From NCBI RefSeq assembly GCF_041381155.1, contig NC_091147.1:26505849-26569848 (forward strand): 64,000 nucleotides of DNA, given 5' to 3'. Shown here piece by piece: positions 35,429 to 47,964 of this stretch. A program made the position numbers and the translations under genes. Source of the DNA: Argopecten irradians (Eukaryota > Mollusca > Bivalvia > Pectinida > Pectinidae). Within the stretch, counting starts at the first letter, position 1, and the number at the start of each line of letters is the position of its first letter. The notes beneath the pieces are model-generated. The model saw only the letters and a program-made list of their open reading frames with translations, was not told the origin of the DNA and did not search any database.

Positions 35429-38400
35429 TAAATGTATTCAAAACAGTGTGTGTTATTGATTTTTAGAAAAAAAAACGGGCAAAATTATTGTACATTCGTT
35501 TGAACTCATAATTTACGACACGGCACTGTTATAAAATATTTTGCTCATAATTGTCAAACTCATTTTTTGGTTAAAAGTATTTTATTGTTAAAAATGAAAA
35601 TTGCCCGCATACAAGATATAACTTCAATGTTCTCTCCATGGAAATATAGCTAGCTTCAAATTAATTTTATACTGCATTTGTTCGATTATTTCATGTATTA
35701 TTGAAAATATAGACAGACGTTCTACCCCTCCCATCTAGAGTGTAGAGTCAAGATAATGTATTTGCTGACGAGGTCATTGTCTAACTGATTTAAATACTAC
35801 AAAAAGAAGAAGACGTAATCAAAATAAATTATGTTTTATGTACTTTTTACAAAATACGCAAGAGACGTGTTGGATACCATTATATCACTTTGACAAGAAA
35901 AAAGTCTAAAACAATCTTTAGATCTATTAATTCGGTATGAGTGTAAAAAATGTTGTTCGTTTATAACTGAAAAATGTCATGTAATGGACATGAAGAAATC
36001 TTAATTACAACTAAGCATTAGCTTGTTACGCCTGCTTTTTTAAACTAATTAAGTAATTGTTAGTGATGTCCAAATATATCGTTAAATAGTTGTTGATCAT
36101 GATATTCTGACTTATAAATTCTAATTTTTAAAAAAATCAAATTTTAATTATCATTATATCAATATTTTCTAAAAATAAAACTGAAAAGAAAAGTGAATAG
36201 TATAGCCATGACATCGTACTTTAGAAACAATTTAAATAAAGATGTCCGCCATAAGCGTTCAATTTGTTTTACATTGATATTCATGTTCATACATGTGTAA
36301 ACAACATGTGGTAATTCATAGGTGTTTCGAAAAAAGTTTGAATGTTTGTAGTTTTACATTTGCATCATGCACTTAGATCAAATAACTGAATGAAAGCTAA
36401 ATTTAATAATGTACATGTGTATCTTACAATTATTGCCAAAAGCACATTTGGATAACATCCCTTGTTGAAAATATACATTTTTTTAATTTTGTAAACGCAA
36501 TTATTTCGGCGTAATTGGATTTCAGCGCAAAAGCGATGTTTAACAGTTTATTTGAATGCTGAATTTGCGAAATCACAATAATGGTTATATTAGAGATATA
36601 CATGAATACAATTATCTTAATGAAAATTTAGCGTAGCATGTCTAACGCAAAATTTCCGCTCTGCCTCTCTAAGTATTAAACTTTCGATATTTACCTACTT
36701 TTGTAAACTTCGTATTCGCAAAGTTATTAAACAATTAAATAAAAATATTGATTTTTAACGTGTACACGTTTAAAATAGCTTGGAAGTATCCGAAGTGTTC
36801 CAATCTATTCCGATCTGTACAGGTATTGCCGATATTGACCACGAGATACGGCTCGGGAGATTCCGATCTACACGGGTAACGCTGATGTCGATTACGTGAT
36901 GCAACTCGGTTTTGCGATATTACCCGAAAGTTGAAAACATGGGCAGTTCTTCCAAAACGTGTGATATTTCATGCGACATTTACGGATATGTCAATGGTAT
37001 ACTGTGCTTTCATGGATTTGAACCATCATATATAAGCATGAATGTTCACATATTGTATGATTTATGAGAGTTTGTGGTGGTGAAAATTACCAAAAATACA
37101 ACTTTAATGATATAGATATGAAATATGGATATTTTCTAAACAGCGAAAAGCGTTTCAGCATTTTAGAATTTACTCTCCGGAAAATAACTTCTTCCGAATG
37201 TATCAGTATTCGTGAATTTAATATCAAACCATTTTTGATGATTATATGATTACTTTGTGATTACATAATAACTAGGTACTGTTATATAGGGATTAAAAAG
37301 TGTTTCGATCGCGTTAACGGTGGTATGAACGCAATTGGATACAGACATTAAAGGTGGTATGAACGCATTCAAACACTGTTCAATCTATATATTTACATAA
37401 ATAAGTCTACCATCACATTTTTGTCGTCAAAAGGAGTTGGTTGCTAAGTTATATAACTACGGTAGTCAAGATGTATTGTTGTCAGAGTAGTGATGGGGTA
37501 CGAAGTGAACAGTATCGCCATATTTGATTTTCAACTGAGAAAAAACTTACTGTGATAAAATCCTAGCCTATAATGGTGGTATGACTTAATGCCAATATTA
37601 GATAAGAATTTTGTTTCATAGTATTACATATACCATTTAGTATATTGCTAAACTTTTATAACGACACCAAAAGATGGGGTTTATAAAAATTATATTCTGA
37701 TAATAATTTTACTTTTCCCCTGTTAGATGCCGGGTTTTACGCTGCATGATAATCATTTGACAAATATAAAACCTATTATTGGTCACTAGTATGTCATAAT
37801 CCTCTGGCATTAGGCGAAAAAAATATATATGTCTGTTTAGGGTTACCCGACAGACTCAATTCTTTACCCCCGACCTTAAGTTTTTTTTCCACTTCTCTAC
37901 GAAAAAAAATACGAAAGTCGGGATTTAGATCTCAGACGCCGGTTCCAGCCATTATCTTAGAGTGAAAGACACTAAAAAAACATCCCGACCTTCCTACCCT
38001 ATTTCTTTAACCCTAAACAGTCATATGCTTTTTTGGCTTTAGGTGAATTATACAAATTAAAGCGTGTGTTCAAAATCACAATCAGGAATATAGAATGGTA
38101 GTAATCCATACCTGATTTTGATGTGCGGTTGAAGAATGATTGGTCTCTGTTATATTGAAGTCAATGTTAATGTTGTCTTGTAACTTTTATCATTGATTTG
38201 TACGGGAATATGTTCAATAATTTTTTTTTATAATAAAAATCTATATTGCATGTTGCAAGTGCTTGCATTGCTTTTTTGTAAATTTGAAAATCGGAAATGA
38301 CGTTGTCATTTATAGTGACGTTGTGATATATGTGTTTATTTTCTTTTCTTTTAAATCATATTTTAAGGTCTAATATAATGGACTATATTCTATAAATTGA

Positions 38401-38950
38401 TAAAGATATCGTGGTGTCATCCAGTAAAAAATCTTTTCACTGTTAAAACATATTGTACTATTTTAAATATCATTTTGTTTCTTTTGAAAATACGTTATCA
38501 AAACGGTTAACATATGCTAATACGTTTAACGATATTGCCATTAAATATACAAAATAAACGTAATTTTGCAAATAAAAGCATTTTATTACCTTCATTATTT
38601 CACACATTTACATGAATCACGATACATGCACATGCAATATGTATGAATTGGTTTGAAAACGGATATGTAATTATGTTATATTATAAACCAGTTCGTTACC
38701 ATAATCACATTTCGAGTGGGCAATAAGAAATCGCACAATTCAATCACGGCGAATATTATTCAAACACAAGTATATTAACCATGTTATATAACGTCGCAGA
38801 AATATATTGTCTCGAAAAAATTTACGGCTTGATAACAGTAAAATAGGTCACCGCAAACAAATATTGAGATGAAATAATATTCACATCAGCATTTCTTAAA
38901 ACAATTAACGCTAATTTACAAATATTCATTTACCGACATGAAATGTAAGT
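35429..38950. other. B2 spacer, no gene
   Basis: It matches the B1 spacer and is almost identical to 55627-59145. It differs from the B1 and B3 spacers by holding an extra 525 bp or so at 38283-38808. The relic at 18165-18190 shares the start of that segment (GAAGATCGAAAAC against GAAAATCGGAAATG), so it is probably ancestral and was deleted from units 1 and 3. A pair GTGACGTTGTGATATATG and its near inverse complement lies at 38315 and 38779. Confidence 0.5.
37827..38026. mobile_element. 200-bp inverted-repeat element (unit 2 copy)
   Basis: The same element and site as 29137-29335, with the TTTAGGGTTA / TAACCCTAAA termini. Confidence 0.6.
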
Positions 38951-40750
38951 GCTTTGAATGAAGGTGGAAACATCATTTAATCAAACTCATAATAAGTAGC
39001 CCTTCAGCCCAGCATGCTGCAAACTAATACATATACCATGCATATGACTACAGACCAGTCAATTATTGATAGAGTCATTTAAAGATTTAAGCTCATTTGA
39101 CACTGTGACCTTAAATTAAGGTCAAGTCCATTTATTTGAACAAACTAGGTAGCCTTCCATTTCAGCATGGTACAGGTACTCCCAATTCAAAACTGGCAGT
39201 TTGATTCTTTTGCGACTTATCCTAACGTTGGGAATATAGTCGATTCTATTACAACTTACTAATTCTTCGAAAGTTAGCATATTCTTTCACGTCTTCGGAA
39301 GTATATTTTAATTTCCTAACAAAAAGCACCTGAATGTACACATTAACACACATTTTTGGTGAATAATGTATTTATATTTATTTTATTATGCAGAAAATCT
39401 GCTACCGTCATTGCTGTACAATCCTAAGTCATATGGGGAGATATAACTCTGTGAAAGAGGAGCGGTTATAATAAAATTTAATATTTAGCATTATGCTTGG
39501 AAATACTGTATAGCTCAAAAATTTCTAAATTAAAGAATTTATTTAATCCAAATTAGAACTTCTCGTGTGGTTTCTGTCATGGGGGTAGCACAGCTTATCG
39601 GGTAATACTTCCATTATAAATAATTAAAGACTTTGGTAATGAAAGCACATCCTTTCAAAGTCAGTTTTCAGTAGTAATGGAGAAATTCATTGCTTTTATT
39701 TTTAATACCTTTTCCTATTAGGACCAACTTTAGATTGCTTTTACAGTACATACTGTTCATTGAAGAATGTTGGTTTTTGCGATGTTATAGCATTTTCTAG
39801 TTCAGTAATTAAAACTTCAAAATGTTTTAAGTTAAAATCATGTCATTATACAACTTATTGATTTCAAAGAGTTTTATCTGCATCATAAATACTATGTAAT
39901 GTTATCAATGTAACGAATTTGAAAGAATTCTTGTAAAAATGTTCAGTCAGCGAAGGGATATAGGTACCGTATATACAGTTGTGTTTTTCCAAAGAGTCTG
40001 TCAGTAGGGGGAGATAACTCCATAAAGAAGGATACTTTGGGCTCCATGTAGACATTACTTATCTTGAAAACTTTATTCAGTCTGCTTTCTGCTTTCAGCA
40101 TATAGATAAATGGGTATTTCTTTGTCAAACTCTGTGCAATTTATACAACATATGCTTTGTATCAGTTGTATCAGTCAAAAATGTACTACTGGCGTAGCTT
40201 TACAAGTTTCCAAATGAAAAAAAGATGTGAAAAAAAATCACAGTAAAAAAATCCAGATTCTGATATATAAATAATGACATGATACCCAATATAAAAGATT
40301 TGGAAATTGTATATGACATCAGTTTTGTATTCTTACATGTATCCTGGAAATATGCATGCTCATGAATAATCATGTAAAAAGCTCTGCTACCTCCATTTTA
40401 TCGAAAAGACACTGTTTTTCCTCATATAAGTAAGAAATTGGTAACAATAGACAATATCGTCCTTGTCAAACAATAAATACCTTACAAATACATACATTTT
40501 AGAGAACAAGAATCACTTGAATTTCAAGTTAATGATTAATTTTGTTTTCCGTCCTTTTCATTTCAACAAATTTTATTGCAAATAATATGCAAATGGATTT
40601 TTTTCTTCATCACAATTGTCACAGCCATGCAGTAGGTCCTTTCATCAGTATTAGTCACTTATTAGGATGCACTGGTTATTTAGAAGGTGAAAAAGATGGA
40701 TTAGCTTGTTTGGGGCTCTGGACAGTGTTTGCCGAGTAGTAATTATATAT

Positions 40751-40905
40751 AAGATGTCTCAACATATTTACCACAAGCCCTGTACCTTTGGCTTATGAGT
40801 TTGAATCCCATGTGGGGTAGATTCCAGGTCCTGACTGCTGGTTAGTGGGTTTTCTCCGGGTACTCTGGCTTTCCTCTATCATCTCCTTAAATGACCCTGC
40901 AATAA
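40751..40905 (+). repeat. tRNA-derived SINE, 5'-truncated
   Basis: A B-box-like GAGTTTGAATCCC (40797-40809) is followed by the tail GTGGGTTTTCTCCGGGTACT, a CTTTCCTC stretch and CTTAAATGACCCTG. That order is common to mollusc tRNA-type SINEs. The A-box head is lacking. Confidence 0.65.
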
Positions 40906-40988
40906 ATACTGATTCTGATATTTAATTTAAATAATGGCATGAAATAAACAGTTTTTAAATGTCTTGTATATAATTATCATATAATGGT

Positions 40989-41165
40989 CAGAGCCGCGGT
41001 GGCCAAGTGGTTAAGATGTCCCGACATATTACCACAAGCCTAGCTCATCTCGGGGTCACTCATGTCATTGGTTTTTCTCCGATTACTCCGGCTTTCCTCC
41101 ACCAACAAACCGCACATCCTTACATGACCCTGGCTGATAATAGGATGATAAACTAATAAAACCCA
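40989..41165 (+). repeat. tRNA-derived SINE
   Basis: The head CCGCGGTGGCCAAGTGGTTA contains a good A-box (41000-41010). The tail has TTTTCTCCGATTACTCCGGC, then CACATCCTTACATGACCCTG and GATAATAGGATGATAAAC. The B-box is decayed. It is not a tRNA gene: no acceptor stem closes and the tail follows at once. Confidence 0.7.
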
Positions 41166-43367
41166 CTCATGTATAAGTCTCCGCTAACCCTATTTTATCA
41201 AAAAGAAACCTTTTTTCCCATATAAATAAGAAAATGGTAATAATAGACAATATTGATCTCGCTAAACAAGAAATCTATCAGATTAGTACATACATTTCTA
41301 TATTTTGGCTATTTTTTAAATTGTGTTTTAGCATTATTTATGCTAGAAAATATACCTAGAAAATGAATAAATAAGCACATTGCCTCCGTTTATTCAATCC
41401 CAGTGAAAAAAAAAATTCAAAAGCAAATCATATTTTTATTGGTACAATACCTTACCTGATATGACTTGATTTTTTTAAAATGTAAATTCTATCTGTATAA
41501 TGAGAGAAATATATTTTTTTCTAGATCTATTCCCAAAAGTTATTGTTTAATAATTATAAAAAAATTAGTTTGTTCAGGAATTAGCTGGGAGACCAAGACA
41601 TTTTTTTAAGACAAACTACTGGGAGCCTACCAGTAGTCGTGATTTGGGAAAAAAGAATTCTTTGCGTCTCATGAAACATATTATTTCCACATAAACAAAA
41701 CAACACCTTGATGAAGTACATGTATTCGTCAGCAGCTCCAGACATTCGTAAATCTGGACAGTGGACACACAGTAGAATATGCTCATAATCACGACTACTG
41801 TTCCGTCACGATTACTGGTTGGGTCCCAATAGAGAACATTTTTTAGTTATGAATATCAAAAAAATGTAAAAAAAAAAAAAAAAAAAATCAATTAAAAGGT
41901 CTCTGAAATGCTCAAAACCGAAACTGAAGAGACTGTTGAGTGTCTGATATACAGAACATTTAATTTTTACAAACCTGTTGTTACTATGCCCCTCTCCCTC
42001 TAAGTGTACAGTAATTTTAAGGTAATGTAAAAATTGCGTATGTTAAGTTTAGACCGACGTGTCATGTAAAACTGCAGTGCATATATCAACATGTAATAAT
42101 GGACATGTCTTTCGCTTTCGCTTTAATCTCATCACGGCACAGCTGATACTCGGTGCTATTTTTAGACTGCAATTGATCAACAAAACATGTGTCATCTGAT
42201 AACGGGTATGGTTTAATTACACTACTGTAGGTAGCAATTTAATCATACAATTAATCAATATATTAGGAGAACATATTAAAACGGTATCTGTCTCAGAGTC
42301 TGTACAATAGACTGTCAGTTTACGAATTGTTTTTTAAATTCAATCCATGCAGTGTTGCCTAGCCTAACGCTTGATTCAGTCGTACTGCATACGAAAAACA
42401 ATCATTAGATAGCGAATAATACTAACACCCACCGATATTGAAAGGTTTAACAACTTAAATACATAACTAGTCTCACTTACCGTTATTGCCGATTGTAACT
42501 TGAAAAGCGAAGCGGCTTTCAACATCAATCTGAACTGGTTCAAACCGTATACACAGGTGACACAACGTAACCATGCACATTCCTTCTACCAGGTGGTGCT
42601 GTCGTATTGCATTCCTTTGTGCGGTTGAACGACCCAAACAGCACCCATTTCCATAATGCACGCAAATCCAAAAAATATATTTGGATATCATTGATAAATT
42701 TATAAAACTTTTTATAAATTCAAGTAATTTTATAATAAAATAAACAGATTTTTTCATAAATACAACCAATTTGTGAATGGTCTACCCGTCGATCCAATCG
42801 GTCAGAAAAGCTTTGAAGGAAGGCGGCCAACAAGTCCCGAAATTTCGTCTGCCGTGGAAATTTACTGAGAACCTGCGAAATACCACCAATTTCCAAGACC
42901 GTCTTGTGATCGTTCTGTATAATATTTACAAAAACCAAAAATACCGTTTTGTTCAGAATTACTTTTACTAATAATGTGTAGAATCTCAGTTTGTCAACTA
43001 TGAGCATTTGTTCGCTAGGAAGAATTAAACAGAAACTAGCGATGAAAATGTCGATTTTTGCCTGTTTGACCTAAAATATCTTACTCAAATGAATTTTCGT
43101 TCAGTCAAAATCTATCTCAGTCTACTAGTTTGCATGTGGTAAAGGGTTAACTGTAAAATACCGTTTAAAAGTATCTGTCAGTTTCCTTATTACTCAACTT
43201 GCGGTTATAAGCGTGTTGATAGGTAAAAGTTGTCGTGTTAACATTCGTTCCGAAGGAACGATAACTCTGTTATCGCACCTTACGTCTCTCATTTCATACC
43301 AAGTTGTATCTACTAAGACTTTCACTCAATGCTATATCATATATATATATTTCTACCACAATACGTG

Positions 43368-43511
43368 GTGTTATTCCACTCGCAGGCCATTGTATAAATG
43401 TGCTGGTGTCGGATGAATACATTTATATTCCAGCAATGACACTCGAAGGCCATTGTATCAATGTGCTGGGTGTTGGATAAATATATTGATATTCCAGTAG
43501 TGGAATAACAC
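43368..43511. repeat. Inverted-repeat-bounded tandem repeat
   Basis: GTGTTATTCCACT (43368-43380) and its perfect inverse complement AGTGGAATAACAC (43499-43511) enclose two copies of a 66-bp repeat that starts (C)ACTCG-AGGCCATTG. The same structure lies at 61047-61191, and shorter versions lie in front of A2 and A4. Confidence 0.55.
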
Positions 43512-44051
43512 TTTTCTGTGTTTTGATTGGTCGAAATATTAAACAACGACGAGAACTACTTTTTTTCTCATTGTAACGACACAAGTTGTTAAAGTCATCA
43601 AAGACTTTATGTTGTTGTACTCCGATCGCTGCTTGCAGAACAAAACGCTGTTGAAACCGCATGTGTAACGGCATCAAAATCGTTCCGGTATTCCCATTCG
43701 TAGCATAAAACTATAGACCCCAAATTCATAATTGTAATTTAATAGTATATCTTGCCGTACGATGACTCTGGGGTGATTTCCATAGAATCAATGCACCTTG
43801 AACGCGGGCTTTAACTTGGTTACAGTGAATTATTTACATTTCCGTTTTTTCTTTGCTATATCACGTTACCAACTGGGCAAACCATCAATTGACCGGCTGT
43901 TGCATCAATCGTATCAGGTTGAAAAAAAAGCATTTTATAGCAACATTATATTTAAAAAGAAATCGTCGGTTGAAATGTAGATATTAAGATTTTTTTTAAT
44001 TTCATTTTTAGTTTTTATAAATGTTTTACCTGATTCAGATATAGTTCTGAT

Positions 44052-45305
44052 CTAAAGAGAAATGATATAAACACCATACACAATATTTGCAATAACAAGC
44101 ATCGCAAAAAAGATTGCGAAAAAGAATTTGTCGAGCATAACGCCGAATTCCATTTTCGTGAGCGAATGACCATCGTCTTGCATTGTCGGAATGTTAGTGT
44201 CCTTTATAGCACCACTATCAGTATGTAAGTCGCCGTACTCTGTGTTAGTCGTCGTGATGTTGATTTCGTACTCCTTTGTAGTAGCCGATTGCTTATCTTT
44301 CATACATGTACTTCTACAAGTGCAGAACATCTTCGAAAGCCAAACAGGCATCTGCTCGTCAATTTTCGCCATATGGAACCGAAGTCCGATCACAGTAGTA
44401 AAGAGAATAAGGGCACTGTATCCCACGTTACACATCAGATACTTAGTGAAGATTGACACTGGGTTTGTGATAGGGAGCTTCTCCGATATTAGTGTCATGT
44501 AGACAGAAAACGAGAGGAACATGGTCACAGAGAATGAAACCCTTTCTCCGGATTGTGGGGGGAGCAGGAACACCGAAAGGTTAAGAAAACACAATAGTAT
44601 TATTGGTGTCAGAAGGTTCACAATGATAAATTCGGGCTTTCGTTGGAAGATAACCCCAAACGTTGCAACGCTAGAAAGTACTTCAGTGCCATTATTTGTG
44701 TAAAATTCTAAAACATTCCACTGTGAAATATCTTCCAAATCTGAAATCTCGCTATCATCAACCGGCGTAATAAAAACTTCATTAGAAATGTAATCAGAAG
44801 AAGCGAGTTTAATTGTGCAATCGTGACGATCAAATGGATACAAATTCATATCTGGTTGACATGTTGTACTGGTCATTACCGTGACAGTTACAAACTGTTT
44901 GCCATCACTAGTTCCGCGAACTTTTCCCGTCGTAAAACGTTTCCCGATGTTCTCATTCCCAGATGGATTACTAACCATGAGAGCCGGGTTCCATAACTCC
45001 GTGGAATCTAATAATACATACAAATATTTGCTTCTACTGATACCCCATTTTAGCATTTCGTCCGTCCATATTATCGTGAATGTTGATGTCGAGATGAACT
45101 CTCCAGAGACTTCGTGAAACGTATTGATAGATTCTAGCTGCCAACGTACAGTAACCTCCATTGCTTCAGCCTGATCTTTAGCGGGACGTAATCGTTTGGA
45201 GTAATTCTGAAGAAGGTCGTTATGGAATTCCTCAGCCACGTCATAAGGCAAGCTCCAGCCATGGACACAAACACAACAAAAGAGAAAGAAGAGAATTGGA
45301 AACAT
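44052..45305 (-). CDS. A3: intact intronless nicotinic-receptor-like Cys-loop channel subunit
   Basis: 417 residues from the ATG at 45305. An in-frame ATG at 45341 would add 12 residues (MESIPKVFGKHE) ahead of the signal peptide, but the equivalent bases are out of frame upstream of A2, so I prefer the inner start. Domain layout is as in A2: Cys-loop CQPDMNLYPFDRHDC, M1 to M3 nearly identical to A2, M4 at the C-terminus. It differs mainly in the first 110 residues (MLKWGISRSKYLYVLLDST after WTDE) and in the cytosolic loop (CRSTCMKDKQ). No vicinal cysteines and no loop-B Trp. It is the closest intact relative of A1. The 3' flank lacks the AATAAA stretch found behind A2, A4 and A5. Confidence 0.9.
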   Translation of the reverse strand: MFPILFFLFCCVCVHGWSLPYDVAEEFHNDLLQNYSKRLRPAKDQAEAMEVTVRWQLESINTFHEVSGEFISTSTFTIIWTDEMLKWGISRSKYLYVLLDSTELWNPALMVSNPSGNENIGKRFTTGKVRGTSDGKQFVTVTVMTSTTCQPDMNLYPFDRHDCTIKLASSDYISNEVFITPVDDSEISDLEDISQWNVLEFYTNNGTEVLSSVATFGVIFQRKPEFIIVNLLTPIILLCFLNLSVFLLPPQSGERVSFSVTMFLSFSVYMTLISEKLPITNPVSIFTKYLMCNVGYSALILFTTVIGLRFHMAKIDEQMPVWLSKMFCTCRSTCMKDKQSATTKEYEINITTTNTEYGDLHTDSGAIKDTNIPTMQDDGHSLTKMEFGVMLDKFFFAIFFAMLVIANIVYGVYIISL

Positions 45306-46724
45306 CTCATGCTTTCCAAAGACTTTCGGTATGGACTCCAAATCAAGTGATACTGGAGCACTTGATCCAAACGGATGAAATACTAAACTCAGGTCTACGG
45401 ATAGCCTACAAAGGGCCCATATTAATTGACCTTCAGAGTCACTCTGAGTAATTACGTAAATATTTTCGATACATCCATCAAAATCAATATCGTGAACGAA
45501 ACCATTGACAAATGATCCTGATGATGTACAAATATTTACTTACGTATTCATGTAGGCACATTGCTTATGTCAAGAGCGGGCACTTTGAACTCATCGGATT
45601 AATGGAGGAACAATTCAAGATGATGGTAGTTATGAGTAGTATCCTAAGTGACGCAAATTATACAAAAGAGGTTAAGTTTGTTTTCGATTAATTTAATTTG
45701 GTGCGTCAATTATCCATGCAAACTGTGAATCTCTTTGTCCGACTTGTCCAGTGGATATTCGATGAAACGTCATGCGGGATTCGAACAACGTTCTAAAATC
45801 CGACTGAATACTTTGCAGTTTTAAATATTTAAATACCATGCACATTAAATATACTTATCGTTCACTTTTGCAATACATATTTAGCAAACAAATGCAATTG
45901 ATCTCACTAAAATCCACTGTATTTCTTATGAAACATTCTATCAAATATGCAAATGTGCAATGAAACGCAATATCAAAAAATCAATATACTGTGTAGTGTC
46001 CTTAGAGGAGAGGAATCCAGAACTTTCTATGGCCATATTTTGTATCAATATAGCCTAAAATAGCCCATGTTGCTACCGATCATCATGTCCGCATTATGTC
46101 ATTCAAAACATTTTTTCAAGTCCAACTCAAAGGAGTTTAAGGAAAAACTTATAAAATATGTTATATTATCATATCTAAAGTGATATTTGTCACAAAGCTA
46201 CAAAGCTTTTATTATCATTTTTAATTACCTATCTACATAAATGCAAGTACACGGTTTTGGTAAACTTTTCATCAACGGTTATGAGGAAGAGTCATTCATA
46301 AAATAAACAAATACCTGACTGCAGCTGATAATTGATGTAAATGTAAGATATATAGTTTTATGTGAAACCTTTATAATTGAATTAACGCTTCAAATCACAC
46401 TCTTCCATTTAAATGAGGCCCATTTTATGTGTTATGTGTAAATACATGCGGTGGAAGTCAATATTCCCATATCTATATATTGATTTGACGGAAAGTTTCA
46501 AAGATACTGAACGTTATTTTGAAATTGTCCATTGATGTCGGCATTATGTAAAGTAGCTTTCGGGCATCAAAAATCTTTAGATTTCAGTCCAATGACAGTT
46601 AAGGTCATTTTGAGTGTTTACATAGCAATCCTATAAGCTTAGAGAACGCTTCAAATTCTTACTTGTGTTAGTACTGCGCATACTGTCACATAGTCCCTGC
46701 CGTCAATTACGAAAAACATAAACT
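45306..46724. promoter_or_regulatory. Divergent A3/B3 spacer
   Basis: Nearly identical to the A1/B1 spacer, with scattered single-base changes. It holds the minus-strand GTAAGT donor-like site (45538-45543) after CATGAATAC. No coding sequence was recognised. Confidence 0.5.
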
Positions 46725-47959
46725 ATGCATGCGATCGTGTGTGCTGTTGTATTTATGACTTTTAGTTGCGTCGAATGCTGGATGACCATGACTTATAAAA
46801 AGGCGGAGATTCTTCGCAACACTTTGCTTCAGAATTACACTAAAGAGTTACGGCCCGTTCAAAACCAGAACCACCCGGTACACCTCGTTGTGGATTGGCA
46901 ACTGCATTCAATTAATAGTTTTAATGAGGTCACAGGGATTTAGTTGCAACGCCAACATTCCATATCCGCTGGACGGACGAAATATTACACTGGAATTACG
47001 AGTCCAGAGGCAAGTTGTATGTGACGTTTGATATAATTCAGGTTTGGAATCCGGCTCTTGTCTTGAACAACCCTACCGGTAATACGAATAACAGGAGTAA
47101 GTTTATAGAAGGCTAAGTGCGTACAAACTCTAAAGGAAATCAAAATGTAGCTGTCACAGTCATGACTAGCACAACATGCCAACCAGACATGAATTTGTAT
47201 CCCTTTGATCGTCATAACTACACAATTAAGCTGTCCTCGACAGATTTCACTGTCGATGAATTATCTCTCGCAGCAACCAGTTCGAGTACACTTTCTTCTT
47301 TGGATGATATTTCCCAATGGGAAGTACTAGGCTTTTACAAATACAATGGGACCACTCTGTTATCCAATGTAGTTGTATTCGGGGTCATCTTCCGACGGAA
47401 ACCTGAATTTATAATTGTGAACCTTCTGACTCCAATAATCCTATTGTGTTTTCTTAACATTGCGGTGTTCCTGCTCCCTCCACAATCCGGAGAAAGGGTT
47501 TCATTCTCTGTGACCATGTTCCTCTCGTTTTCTGTCTACATGACACTAATATCGGAGAAGCTCCCTATCACCAACCCAGTGTCAATCTTCACTAGGTATC
47601 GGATGTGTAACGTGGGATACAGTGCCCTTATTCTCTTCACTTCTGTGATCGGACTTCGGCTACATATGTCGGAAAGTAATGAACGGATCCCTGTTTGGCT
47701 TGAGAAAATAATCTGTTCGCAAAGAAGTGCAAAGATGAATGGCTACAATATTGATCCAAAAGCTTGTAATGCCCCAAACGTGCCTAATGCTCAATCCAGT
47801 TGTGTCGATACTGTAAAGAAATTAGAAATCGAAGACGACGCCGTCTTGGTTACGTTAAAGGACATTGGTATCATGCTTGACAAAGTCTTCTTTGGATTTT
47901 TTCTGTCGGTGCTTGTGGCGGCGAATATTGTTTATACTGTCTACATAGCGTCATCATAG
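46725..47959 (+). pseudogene. B3: broken nicotinic-receptor-like Cys-loop channel gene
   Basis: It starts MHAIVCAVVFMTFSCVEC, as in B1. It shares with B1 the one-base loss after EVT (near 46932) and the Tyr in place of the second Cys-loop cysteine (TAC at 47219). It adds its own stop, where the lysine codon AAA of EGKVRT is TAA (47114-47116). From there it is open for 281 codons to the stop, with VFGVIFRRKPEF, a normal GERVSF pore entry, M2, M3 and M4 ending VYIASS. It is better preserved than B1, with two clear disabling changes, but not translatable as a full receptor. Confidence 0.83.
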
Positions 47960-47964
47960 ATCTA

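Larger units (their letters stand above)
21871..38950. repeat. Segmental duplication block I (pairs A1/B1 and A2/B2 with spacers)
   Basis: This block aligns in order and orientation with 44030-59145. A1 corresponds to A3, B1 to B3, A2 to A4, and B2 to B4. Offsets are about 22.13 kb across the first pair, 22.23 kb at A2/A4 and 20.19 kb after the deletion at the A4/B4 junction. Most of the non-coding spacer is close to identical between the blocks. Confidence 0.85.
38951..43299. other. 4.35-kb block unique to this junction
   Basis: This replaces the roughly 570 bp that join the spacer to the next A gene elsewhere (compare 29735-29865). It contains two SINE copies (40751-41165) and a poly-A tract near 41867-41886. 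I saw no gene I can name. A short open frame on the plus strand near 42482-42640 (AFNINLNWFKPYTQ) faintly recalls a transposase-like motif, too weakly to call. The ends show no obvious inverted or direct repeats. Confidence 0.45.

Noticed and set aside
40989-41060. Possible tRNA gene
   Set aside because: The A-box is good but no cloverleaf closes and a SINE tail follows directly. It is a SINE.
42482-42640. Translation AFNINLNWFKPYTQ resembling a transposase-type motif
   Set aside because: The resemblance covers only a dozen residues and nothing around it supports a transposase. A profile search would be needed.
42777-42971. A 64-codon plus-strand frame and an overlapping minus-strand frame in the unique block
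   Set aside because: No family resemblance, no splice or start context, and both strands are equally open.
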